DNA from: Echinometra lucunter
Lineage: Eukaryota > Echinodermata > Echinoidea > Camarodonta > Echinometridae
Reading direction: 5' to 3'
Length of the DNA stretch: 64,000 bases
NCBI GenBank assembly: GCA_029962745.1
Contig: CM057151.1
Coordinates: forward strand, 9,053,142 to 9,117,141
The notes under the pieces were generated by a model. It saw only the letters and a list, made by a program, of their open reading frames with translations. It was not told the DNA's origin and searched no databases. The position numbers were made by a program, and so were the translations under genes. Each line of letters begins with the position of its first letter. Within the stretch, counting starts at the first letter, position 1. Positions 1-13,500 of this stretch are shown here, piece by piece.

Positions 1-335
1 TTAATGCATTTCCACTCAAATTACAGTGCAAAAAAATGTTTAGTTATCCCTGACAATATACTAGATTTTTTTTTTTCCATAAAAAGTTACCTTACTAGCA
101 GCAAAAAAAAAATTAAAACAGGGTATTAAAGATTCATGGGCAGCGTATATTTAGTTTCCTTTTACAGGATTTGTAAACATCCTCACACATTTGTCTCCAA
201 CCTCTTCTAGTACAACCCCATTTCTTGCTTTGAAAGTATCCCAATAATTATGCATACTCAATGAGTCAATCAATACAGTTATCATAATGTTTGTAACATG
301 TGAAGACCAAGTAAGAGTAAATAAATAATACTTAC

Positions 336-520
336 CAGATTGGTTGTCATGGTTCCAGGCCTAGTCCTCATCTGCATAGTGGACCCAGCAGCTTGCTCTT
401 GATTCTGTTTCCTTGGAGAGGATTTAGGGGTCTTCTTGGGGGTCCCCTTGGATTCTTTGGAGTCTTGGTCAGAGGTGCTGGACTGACGATCTAGCTTTGC
501 CCAGGATCCATCTAGACCAT
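336..520 (-). CDS. KDM5: KDM5 coding exon 9 (last in window, before PHD1)
   Basis: The acceptor is TTACTATCAG, the incoming junction splits an Asn codon, and the donor GTAAGTATT is phase 0. It encodes an acidic-to-basic low-complexity stretch ([20 protein letters not shown]) and then [15 protein letters not shown]. In KDM5 proteins TMQMRxR immediately precedes the first PHD finger, which is expected in the next exon outside the window. Confidence 0.92.
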
Positions 521-3500
521 CTGATAGTAAATGCCAGAACAAAAGGTTTAAGTTGATATTCCACAATACATACAGTACAGTCTGCTACTACAATATGGAT
601 AAAACCTGGATGCTAGTACCTTTTCATACAGTGACTAAACTTGACGACTGAGTCACTTTCCTTTTTAAAACAGTACATTTTTTTTTCTCCATATTTTCAG
701 TTCTTGTCTACCAGTTAAAAACAACACAGCTACAAAGAGAATGCTGCTTACAAGAGTTTTGGGGGGTAAAAATGCAAAAAATGATTCAGGTCAAATTACA
801 TACATGAATAGAGAACTATCTACATCACATGTATAACATACTTGTTGCTCTTGTTGTTGTTTTAGTAAAGGATGACTTCATTTTTACATTTGCTTTGCAT
901 TTTAAAAAAAGATCACATTTTCATGATAATCTGAAATTAAATAAACACCATTTTGCAAAGAGTAAAATAAAAGTTAATCAAAATCAACTCTGACCTTTGA
1001 TCAAAAATCCACCTTGTCAATTCATTTCCCTACAAATAAAGCTTCAAATAGTTCTTTGAAATTCAGATAACAAAATATGAGGACAAGACAAACTGAATTC
1101 CTCTCACTGAAGAAGCATTATCAAAGGCATATCTCAAAGATGTGTTGCTGATTGGTTTAACAACCAATGTTTTCTATTGAACATACTGGTATTGAGCCAG
1201 TCTGAAAAATACTGAATATTTTTTTACACAAATAATTAGTAGAAAGTAGACTAGTTATGTGATCTGTTACTGTAAGTACAATGACTAAACTCAATCACAT
1301 CAACATTTATATGTTGTAGCCATAGGAGCATATACTCCTATGTTGTAGTAGTATAGACTCCTACGGCCACAACCAGGGAAAAAATTAATTTTTTTTATTT
1401 CGGGGGCTCCATTTCGAGTTTTATACAATTTTTCGGGGGCTACTTTTTCAACTTTCGGGGGCTACTTTTCCCATTTCGGGGGCTACTATTTTTGGGGGCT
1501 AGTTTGAAGTTAAACATCACAGATTTGTTGATTTATCACAAGAACGAGCAAGTTTCATGTATATAATGACCTCTATCACCCTTTGGCCTTTGACCTTGAG
1601 TCCCCAAAATCTAATCAGATCATTGTCCTTCCCATATGCATTCATGAGCCAAGTTTGAAGTTGATCCGTCAAAAGATTACTAAGTTATCGCAAGAACGAA
1701 CCATTTCTATGTACAAAATGACCTTTATGACCTTTGACCTTGAGTTCCCCAAATTTATTCAGACATTGTCCCTCCCATACACATACATAATGCAATTTTG
1801 AAGTTGATCTGTCAAATGGTTATTGAGTTATTGCAACGATACATTTCTATCTACATGAATGACCTCTATGACCTTTGACCTTTGACCTTGAGACCCAAAA
1901 ATTTGATAGACCATTATCCCTCCCATATGCATACATGAGCCAAGCTTGAAGTTGATCCATCATATGGTTACTGAGTTATTGCAAGAATGATCCATTTCTA
2001 TGTACATGTAGGTGTGCTCATAAATATTCATATCTGGTGTGAATATTTATGAGCACCATCTACCTAGCCGATTGTGCAATCACTAACCAATAAAGATGTA
2101 TATCATTTTTTATCTAAAGTTGTAACTATAGCACCACACGTATGTGGAGGTGCTTATAAATATTCACAATATCTGAAGGTGATAGATATTCATATCTGAA
2201 GCTCATAAATATTCATATCTAACTTGAATATTCATGAGTGTCTCCCTACACGTGATTTGAAAATACTAACCATGAAAGATATATATTAAGTTTTGTATAA
2301 AGCTTGAGCACACCCATTGAATAATTGAGCCACAACAGCTTTCACCGAGAGCTTGGCTGTATTACTGCTCCCAAAGCTAATGCAATGGGCAGTCCTAATC
2401 GCATTGGCGGGAAAGATTCATGCAACTGATGGAAGAACGCATGATCAAGAGCATGTGCCATGTGCCATGTGCTATCATCAGTGCTATCATCAGTGCTTTC
2501 CAACAGTGCTGAAACTTTCCTGCAAAATGCGATTGGTTCAGGAACGGACTTGCTTGATTCCCACCAATAACTTTCGGGGGCGATTTTCTAATTTTCCGTC
2601 GGCCCCCGAAATAATTTTTTCGGCCGATTTCCGGAGCTCTTTCAGGCGTTTCCGGGGCGAATTCGCCCGCCGCCCCCGTGTATTTTTTTCCCTGGCCACA
2701 ACTACCATCACCACAGCCACTACACCCATTAGTATGTGTACACTGGAGAATTGTCAAAATGAAACTACAATTATTAGAATTAATAAACTATCTATTTCTA
2801 AGATTCTACAACTCAAAAACATCTATAACTCTATCTAACACCACCTGCAAAAAAACCAAAATGTTTCAACTGATGGCTATCATAATTCATAGCACTCCAC
2901 ACATCCAGGCCAAGTTATCTGAGCCTAACCTCTCTCTTGACTGCAAATCCTGTAACCTTTGCAGTATGAATTAATTTGTGCTATGATACATGAATCATGG
3001 GTTATGCACGAATTTCAAAGTATTAGTAAAACCACAACCAGGTGTAAGTAAAGGGGTGTGAAAAAAGAATAAATAAAGTGAATAACACTTCGAAAATAAA
3101 TGGGTAAACTAACTTCTTTCGGGGCTCATCATCATGGGGTATTCGTCACTACTACCTTTCTTCTCTCCAGGCTGGGCCACAAGGCCTAGTCCAGCAAACT
3201 TTGGTCCAGGACCGAAGAGCTGGAGCTTCTTCAGCTCAGGATTGTTACTGATGTCCACAGTCAGCGGTTCCTGTGGTGTACGAGACAAAAGGGAACACTA
3301 CAGTGTTCACAGATATTTTTATTCTTTATATGTTCAAGATGATACATATTATATTTCTTGATACACATGTATATGCAAAGAAGCTATGTACCATATGGCT
3401 GGTTTCACTATTCTGTAAAGTGCGTAAAAGATGGTAAAATATTATGTGCTATAGAAGGTAGCATGGCGAAACAAAGTGGTGTAAAAAGATGGTCCAAAAT

Positions 3501-3659
3501 GCAAACAATACAGACAAAAATATGCATGTGTTTTTTACTGGTCTTTTTGTACCAGTCCTTTTCGCTAAAGCTACCTTCATTTATCATCAATTTAATGAAT
3601 TATTCTTCTCGTTATTATGTTGTTGTTGCTGTTTCTATTACTATCATTATTATTATCAT

Positions 3660-3718
<59 letters not shown>

Positions 3719-4530
3719 TAAGTCAGATGGAAGATGTGGTAGAAGGTAATGGTTTATTTTCAATATGATGAACCTTTATTTTGCTATTTGGAAACTAATT
3801 CTGCTTTACATGTTACAGGTCGAGAGAGGAAAAAAAAATCTAAGTCATCAAACAGGATTTTATGACATAATCCCTTTCTTACAGAAGCATATTGACAGGC
3901 ATTATATACACATAACAGAATTTCTTGTCCTCAGTTATTCTCAGTCTTGATATCCTGTTTGAAATGAAACACAATGCAATAAATATTTATTTTCTCATCC
4001 AGTTAAGAATGACCATTTATCAAATATAAATACAGATTTTGAATGGGTTTACCTCTGGTGCTTGTCTCTTGACCCTACGACTATAACCTCCTGTAGAAGG
4101 TGGTCTGATGGCCTGCCTAGATGGAATTCCATGAGGTACATAGTCCTTATCCTTGGCATCACCTTCTGGTAATAGCTGCTGATGGATTATACAATGCAAC
4201 AAAGAAGAAAAAAATTGAATACATGAACAACAACAAAAAAATAGATTGTGATAATACAGAATTATTCACAAAATATCCTGCTAAAGCTGCTGGTACATGT
4301 GGGAAAAAGGTGTGTGTCTTTTTCCATAGTCCTGCATGTATTTCACAAGGACAAGGTGTTTCGCTCACATGTGTCCCCCTCGACCAAGGTGTCCTAAATG
4401 GGTACCTGGCATTGCTGGGATAATAATAATTGTAGGGCATGCAGGAAGAGCAGAAAATACTGATGTGGCTACCCTGGGTAAATAAACGCAATTACTGTAA
4501 TTTTTATCATAAATAGAGAACCCCCCCCCC

Positions 4531-4562
<32 letters not shown>

Positions 4563-7500
4563 GAAAAATGTAATGTTTTTATAACAAATGATGTTGATCT
4601 CAAATCCCAATTGTCCCAAATTGACAGCTTTTTGAAGTGAAAGCTGGAATGCACAGGTACCTTTGATCACAATTATCACAACTATCACCACTGGACTTAC
4701 CACAGGTTGGTCAAAGGAGGCTCCAGAATGGAAGACATCATAAGGCCAGAGTATTCTCTCATAATGCTTCAATAGTTGACTTCCAACACCTTTACCTGGA
4801 GGGTAGTGTAGCTTTAAAAACAAAACAAGAAAGAAAAATACAAAAAATTGAAAATGGATACATTCACTGTATACATGGCTCTGCTCCTCAGTAGAAAATT
4901 GGCTTGATAAACCATTACATCCCCCTACATCGCTACATTCTCAAACTCTGGTATTATTTCTAGGCTAAATACAAAGTGGGGGGGGGGGGAGAGCAAGCCT
5001 TTGCTCATGATGGGCCTTCAATTTCCCTCAAGTGATTAGAAATCACAGTTCAGTTGAAGTGTTCAAAATAATCTTAAAAAGTATCTGGTTAATTTGGCCT
5101 AGTATTGATTACCATGACCTTTCATGTCCTACTATCTCCTATTGCACACCTTTGTCTATTTGCCATGTGATATGTGATTTCATCTTTCACTTATAAGTAG
5201 CACCTTGACTCTTGAGCATTGATTATTAAGTGAATTTGGCACCTTACAAATCTTATATATCATTGTTATTATTATCATTTATTATTATTAAATAGAATAT
5301 ACTGATATTATCAAGCCAACATAACATTGAAAAAAAAAAAACATATTTAAGATTTATCATAGCATTCACTTGACTTACTCTGTTTGCAACCCTGCTCCAT
5401 TTCCGCTCTCTGCAAACTAGCTCAAATCCGCCTTCATCTTGAACAATCTGTCACAAGTAATCAAGAGAAGGTAAAAGAACATTACAATTTACATGCAGTA
5501 CATATCTGAGGCAAAGTTAAGAAACCTCTTTTCTCTATCAAAATTTCTGAATACTGATATCTTATGAATGTAGATGTGTACAAGGACACCAATGAATAAT
5601 TGGAGCTCCACAAAATAATTTCCAAATTAAAATTGGAGGAATGTGTGAAACATGCACAGTACCCTAATGCAAATATCAAAAAATATAAATATGTACACAT
5701 GACTCTGACTAAATATATTTTTTAAATAGGTATTTTAAAAAATATACTTTATGTAATTGTTAACATACTTAATCTTGAAACATATTTGATCTTTATACTA
5801 AACATTCAAAGACTGAAAGGAGAGTACAGACATGTTTGAGATTGTTCACACTTCACAGTGGTTTACAAGGTCTGTACAGATATTCTAAATGGTTTTACTG
5901 CTTTTAATCACATTAATTGATCTTTTCAACAATGTAACATATGAAGCATGTTATGAGCAAGCACACTGAGTTCCTGACTAAAACAATCATGTTTTTACAT
6001 GGAGCAATGTATAACAGCATAGAGTAGTGTTACTTATAAATGCAAGTTAACCTGGAGATGAGACAAAGTGTACATATTTTAAAGTTTAAAAAAAAAATAG
6101 TTCTTTATAGTATTATGTACTGTTTTATAACCTATATGTACACTATTACAACATATTTCAGAGTTGTTAGATGACCAAGTCGTGAATATGTAAGACTGAT
6201 CAGTAATTGCCTCATCAATGCAGAATGTACATGCATGAAAGATAGTATCCTAGCAACAGCTTCGGTCATTCACCCTTCTTTGTTCTTGACAAGATGCAAA
6301 CTAAGGCCCTGAGGCATGTATTATATGACTCCATTATGTGCAGGAGGCAATGGATGATGGCTGAACCCTTAATATTACTTGTACAAGCTGTCAAATCTAC
6401 ATGGCTGTAATATCAATCTTATGACAGACTATAAACACGTTGACTATCAGCTGCGATGCTTGAAATTCATGAAACAAATAGAATATAATCACTATTACAA
6501 GTGTGTTGTATATAACAGGACTATTTACAAGTACATGCAGGTACATGTATCTTCTGAAATGTCATGTACTACTGAAAAAAAAGTATCTTTTAAAAGCAGA
6601 TGAGAGAAAAAATGGTGAAAATTAAAAGTATGACATACCATTCTCATTACCAATTGGTATCACATTCAAAATCTAAATCGATAAGCTCCACTGCTCTCCA
6701 AAACTTATATACACGTACCTTATCTTTTTAAAATTTTCCCCAAAAAATCTGATTCTCTGATTTATCATTCTACTTTAATTTAGAGTCTTATAGCCATTCC
6801 ATAGCATGCTTGAGTTTATCTTTGACCATGTTAAGCTTTCATTCTTCATTTCAGTGAGAGCATGTAATAGAAAAAAGTCAAACATTTCTTTTCAACCATC
6901 AATAACATGTACATGTATATCTATGTCACATCATAAAGGATACCGGTACAAAATTTCATCGTTCATCCACAAAAATGTCAACATCAAAACTGTATTACTA
7001 TTTTGACATGTAGGCTGTATGCATCTGGTAAAAGTCCTCCCATCCCATCCTAAAACAGGAAGTTGTGCTTTAAGCAATTTGTACTTCTACCTGATAGACA
7101 ATACTTCCATGTACATCTAGGCCTACTTGACATTTATCACTACCCAGTGTACATGTAAGAGGACTCTTCTACCGTATACTATAGATGAACTTATCCATCA
7201 CGCACAAATGAAGCAACTGTCACTACCTTTAAAATTAAAAGAAATACTAACAGAAGTTCCTCTGTAAATAAAGCTTTATGATTTCACAATGAAGATGTTC
7301 AGGGCCGATATTCAATTCAATACTTGGATTAAGTAAAACTGTTACTAAGTATTATACTTTGCTAAGAAATTTGCGTAAGTCATATTCAATTCAATACTTT
7401 GAATTTTACTTTAGTAAGCCAACTTAAAGCCAAAATTCTTACTGATAAGCATTGTGATGTCATATTTTCAATGCGCAATTAACATGTCGCATCAAATACG

Positions 7501-10500
7501 CTCGAATACGCTATGATATAATTCTGCGCAGCTCATGATGACTGCGAATAAAAACCTATGCCTGCCAATCAAGGCCTCCAAAAAATTGGCTTAAGTCTCC
7601 TATGATAGGTGTCTTAGATTTAGGGTAAAATACTTAGCCAAAATATTGAATTGAATACCAAATTTTGCGAAGTATTTTATCTAAGCAAAAAACTAAGCAA
7701 AATACTCATATTTCTGACTTAAGTATTGAATTGAATACCGACCCACTGGACTTTCTTCATGTACTCAGCAGATGTTTAGACCTTACGTGTACATGTACAT
7801 CATTACACTGGCTACTTTTAAAAAAAAGATGAATGTCAATGTACATGCATATCATATATGTACAAGAACATCACTACATTGGTCATGGTCACTGCCTAAA
7901 AAAATCAATTTGAATAAAGCTTTGTGTACCAGTTTTGCTTACTATCTTGAATATGTTTTGGGGGTTCTTCTGCATTTTTTCCAAAACAAAGAAAATCACT
8001 TAATGCTTTCAGATCAGTCAAGAAATCTAACATATGGTGGTATATGTAGAAGGGAGATCCTTAGAGAAAAGTGACCTTTATTTGAACTCAATATGTCATG
8101 TGACAAATGCACAGGAGAAATTGTTCACTCTTGTCCTCTTTTAAGAACCTCCTAAATAATAAAGCATGTCCTCTTACTGCACATTTCTCATTAGGATGCT
8201 ATGGTCTGGCACATCAATCTTATGCCCTTTCAAGTACGCATTATCATGTTGGGTTATGTATAAATGGTATAGCACAGTCTACACTATTGACCCGGCTGAG
8301 CTAGACGTATGGATTAATGTATAAACCTATACACAAGTTTGTACCTCCTATTCGATACAAATGAAATTACACCTTTCATCTTTAATTTCAACAACAAAAA
8401 ATGTGCGGAAATGTAGTTTGTAACAAAAATTGTAAGTAGAACATAATAATCAAATTTTAAAAAAAATGCACACACAAACTAACAAAAACTAATTTTTGTT
8501 GATTTTTATTTGTTTTAATCATATCTTGATATTACTGATTATTGTTATGTCTAATTACTTTCAATAAAATTGGAAAGAAAAAACAACAAAAAACAAAAAG
8601 AAAAACATGTAAAAATTAAGTTCATTTATATCTACATATCAAAATAAATTGAGCTTCTTGAACATTAAATGTAAATGTAAACTTACCTTGCTCAAATTGT
8701 ACAAGTCCAAGCATTTGCCACAAACATTAGGTATTTTTAGCCTGCAACCCTGTAAATAAAGAACATGTAAATTACAAAGAGGTCTATTATCATAAATGAA
8801 ATGCCCCTTCCCTTAATATCAAATTATATTCCTATTTCACTAAATTTCACCTTCAGTAATTTTTCCTTCGTATATTACAGTGTAATTTGTGATGAAACAA
8901 ATCACCATCATAATTTATCATGCCCTGTCTATATGTTTGCATTAAAACAGCAGAATAACTGTTAACAGAAGTATCTTTCAAGAAAATTTCTGTAAGACTT
9001 AACCAAAATAGAGATCTTACTATTTATGACTGTTCTTATCAGAGAAAACACAACTACACAATGGTATGCATGTAGCTGGATTGGATTTTACTCTACATGT
9101 ACAAGTATGCATCTGATAAAATGTTACCTGGAGCTCCCAAAACTTGGCAATGCTGTCCAAGAAGTTTAACTTTATTCTGGTCTTGGCCTGTCATAAAGAA
9201 ACAAGATTTTTTTAAAAATTTATACGATAAATGTAGGGAAAAAAATGATACAGCAATAATTTAGATGATCTTCACAAAGACATTTGGACACAAATTTTCC
9301 CCATAATAAGATTTCCTTTTTTACTTTAAACATTATGTTCAGTTTTGCTAGGCCTTCAAAAACAATTAAATAAAAGATTTCTTTGATCTCACATACATGT
9401 ACAGGTGTGTACATGTATCTTTTTAAGCAAATTAGACAATGTGAGACAATATTTTATGAGTCTCATGCCAATTTACTTTTTGTTATCAAAACTGTACCTG
9501 AGCTTTAATATAATTACTGAGGCCACAACATATAAGATAGAGATAGGGCTGTTCTAAAGAGTAAAAATCCTATGAAGTTGAGGATCTATACATGTATACT
9601 GCACAAGTACAGTTCCCACAATCATCCTTCAGAGCTGGAAGTACATGTATTTACCAGTACTGACAATACATCGAATATCAAGAACTACTGTATGAATAGA
9701 AATGCTAACAAAATCAGCATGTATGTTTGGATAAACCAACCTAAAAATAGTGACCTTTTTGGCTTCTACCTATAATATAGAACTGAATTCCCCTTTGTGA
9801 GCAGTGAAAATTCATAATCCCTTCTCAATGCTTTACAACATACAACATATCATTACATAATATTTGTACAAGTACATGTAGCAATTTACATTCATGAATA
9901 AAAACAGGATCAGTTGAATTACAACTACAAAAGCAACTGAAATTTGTTCCCTGGGAGAGGTGCTGTTTCAAACATGCGTCATGACATCCATCCATTCAAT
10001 AAAAAGTGTACTTTGGACTTACAGAAGGTGTGTATTGTCACGTACACACAACTATGTAGTGCACACTAATATCAATACCGACATGTATTGTATACATAAT
10101 CATAATCCTAACATTCAAATTGCAATCATACTGATCAATTATTGTTTTGAAGGAAAGGAATCAGAGTCCACAAAACAAAAATGTTCTGCATGTTATATCT
10201 ATATGCAGAAAATATACATATGGGGGAAAATTAAGTGTGGGGGTGGGGACATTCACAAATGGAAACATTACAATCTGTACAAATCATGAAACATTACTGT
10301 TGTTTTGTTTTCTTAACCAAGAAGTATCACAACTCAACTACACTGCGATGAGCATAAACATTGCATCTGAATCTCCACAAAAAGAAAAAGAAAAAAAAAG
10401 CCTCTTATAGATATTTTTCCCTATGCCCACAAGAGGGCTCACTTTGAAATTCACCATCTAGACCCTTTGAAATTCATTTGTCTGCAACAAAATGTGCAGT

Positions 10501-13500
10501 GCATGACATGTGAACAACTTCATTTGCACATTTTATTACAATGTACATGTACACATATCCACACTTAAAACAACAACGAACAACAAAAAAACAAGGGGGA
10601 AAAATTCAACCTATTAAGTAACAAAACATCAACACAATTTTTTCCATGCAGATTGTATATTTACATTGCTGACTGATGACAGAGTACAAATGTAGGCCAT
10701 TACAGTACTTACTTCAAGTTCATTCAGTCTTTGTATTCGTGGTGTAAATCTGAAATTTTCAACATCAACAGCAAATGGTGGTTGCCAGTCCTGTATTAAA
10801 ATAGAAGAGAATATACATGAATACACAACATAACCATGATTTTTGCAAGGTCCATCTGTGAGCTTGTACTTGTATCTGTATTGCTTACTTGTGTATTCCT
10901 AATCAAACAGCTATTACTTTACCGGTTGATTTCCCCTTTTCATCTTTACTCTCTCACTTTTTAAATCATTTTATTGAGTTTAATTGATTTATGTATTAAT
11001 CAATATTGTTGTTGCTAATGCCTATGTTTTTCCTGGCTACTTTGTTTCTCTTTTAGTATATTATTATGCAATTTTCCCCCAAACTTTTAAACCTTCTTTC
11101 TGATGATATGATTCTCCTTATTTGCTCCATATACCATATAAACACAACATTAATTTGCTGCCTTTGTAATATCATATATCTCAAGTTAGTTTAAATTTAT
11201 CACTTTTCATGTATTTATTAATGTATAACTTATACTTCTTTCTTTTGATTTGCTTCTTAATATGTCCTTTGATTTTTTTCTCTCTAAATTTTTAAATTTT
11301 AGTTACATGTATGTGTCTTCATTCTCTCATTCTTTTGTTTTATGTATGCACCCGCCGATTGGGAGAACCTCATAGACAGAATTCCCGAATTCTTTTAGGT
11401 AATCCCCAGGCATTCGCTGGTGCTAAATCTTTCTACAATGTGCTGTGATTTTGTTATCTTTGTGTTCTTTATGTACTTGTCTTTGTCATATCTCACCTGG
11501 AAATGAAATAAATAAATAAAATAAATAAATGTGTTTCTAAAATCATATCTTACACAAGATGTTACCTATTCTGAATTTAGTAACTAACAGAAAATTTGAA
11601 ATCTCAAGCCTGGTATATCTAAATAAAAAAACAATAAAAGAATCATTATTAAGCAAATATTACCATTTATGGTTTATAAATACAATGCATGATAGGTACA
11701 TAATAACATTCAAAATAATTACGCATAGCACAAGAAAGATAGATACATGATGAATCCATTTACTAATTATTAAATACACGGTTATCTAGCCTGTATCATA
11801 AAAATAAAAATCACTTGCCCTAGAGAACCACATACCATACCAACCAGCACATGGACAATGTACATGTACATGTAGGACAGCCCAGAAAATCATTTGAAAC
11901 AGGTATTCACGACTCTCATGTTATTTTTCATGTACTTGGTCATAGTGTATAAATCATTTATTTGTAGATCGACTGCTGATTAACTCATTTCTTTTACCCT
12001 TGCATTGATACCCCAGTAGTTGTTTTGATTTGGGGTGCATAGAACAGGTGAATATGGGACCAGATCTGAAGAAGAAAAAAAAAAAAAATCATTTTCAATG
12101 TATCAATTTGTGACCAGCACATGTGTAGTGAGGGGTGCAAGGTTGTTCTGGTTGCATAGCCTATCTAAAAAAGATGGAAAAAAAGCCTACTGTAACAATA
12201 CTTTAGTCAATAATAACAATGGAGGTTTATTTTGAATTAAGCTTGAGCAAGAAATCCCTGTACATGAAAATACACTTTTGACAACCCTAGACAAAATAAC
12301 TCTTTCTCCTATTCTGATGCACATGTACATGTACTACTGTACGGAATGGTATTTGAGCAGAACGGTAAATGTAAGAGATTTTTAAATGAATTTGGAATGT
12401 TGTGACATGAGGTCACTGAAGCGTAAGAGGTCGGGATTTCGATGAAAATCGTATCAGACGAACTCCCCAGAAGACTTATCATGGTTACACAAATTAAGCA
12501 ACTGAAGTTTGGTCGATAGGTGAAAGAAGAGCTTCTCCAGTCCCACGTGCTCATTGAAAAGTGAACTTTCAGTTAAATGCCATGAGATCATTTATACATG
12601 TACACCGGTCATGTAAACATGCTAAGAATGTTACCAATAGGATTTTTAGTGCACAAAAATAAGGCAATAATTACTGGATAATTTCAACATGGTGATATTT
12701 TGTTTTTATTATGTGTTCATTCAACCGTGAATTGATAAGTATCAATTGCAAAAGTTTCAAACACCCTTCCAAAACATAAATTCCTCTGCATTAGATCAAA
12801 TTCACCACACAAAAGATGTCAAAACTTCAGTTCTTGCCATTTTCACCTCTTGCTCATTCAACTTTAAAAAATGACAATTTTGCATTTATGTAGGTCATGT
12901 TCACTGAAGCATGACTGAAGGGTTTGCTCTTCATTTTACAGGAAATGTAGCTGAGAAGTGTAGTTACATGTACATAAATCTGTATTCAGTTTTCATCAAA
13001 GGTTCCTGATTGAAAAAATACAGAGATGTTTTAGGGAAAACGTACTTTTTGTATTATGTTTATAGGCTGTGACCTTTTGACCTACAAACCCTAAAATCCA
13101 AGCAGGTCATCTTCCTATGGTGATGCTTGCACCAAGTCTGAATACCTGAAATGGTTCTTGATATTCTGTGTTAATGAGACTAAAACCTAACATTTCATAA
13201 ATTGACCTATGTGACCTTTTACCTATCACAGGTACCCAAAGCTACAGGTATCATATCGTCTTCCTATGGTGATACATGTACATGTACCTTGACCTTAGAT
13301 CTTGAGACCCTAAAATCTAATAAGGTCATCGATGCTCCCATATCATTATATGAGCCAAGTTTGAAGTTCATCCATCAAATGGTTCGTAACAGTCCATTTT
13401 CATGTATAAATGTCCTGTGACATTTGACCTTTGATCTTATGACCCCAGAATATAATCAGATTGCGATCCACCTACATTGGACCTAGCTACAAAGTTTCAT

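Larger units (their letters stand above)
1374..2694. mobile_element. hAT-like non-autonomous DNA transposon in KDM5 intron 8
   Basis: The terminal inverted repeat CAGGGAAAAAAAT is present at both ends. The perfect 8-bp target duplication GCCACAAC lies at 1366-1373 and 2695-2702. 8-bp duplications and CAG-starting termini are hAT hallmarks. Inside are five to six copies of a TTTCGGGGGCTACTTTT motif near the left end, an inverted CGGGGGC-rich stretch near the right end, a segment of TGACCTTTGACC repeat units (1560-2000) and a smaller nested element (2010-2318). No transposase frame is seen. Confidence 0.85.
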
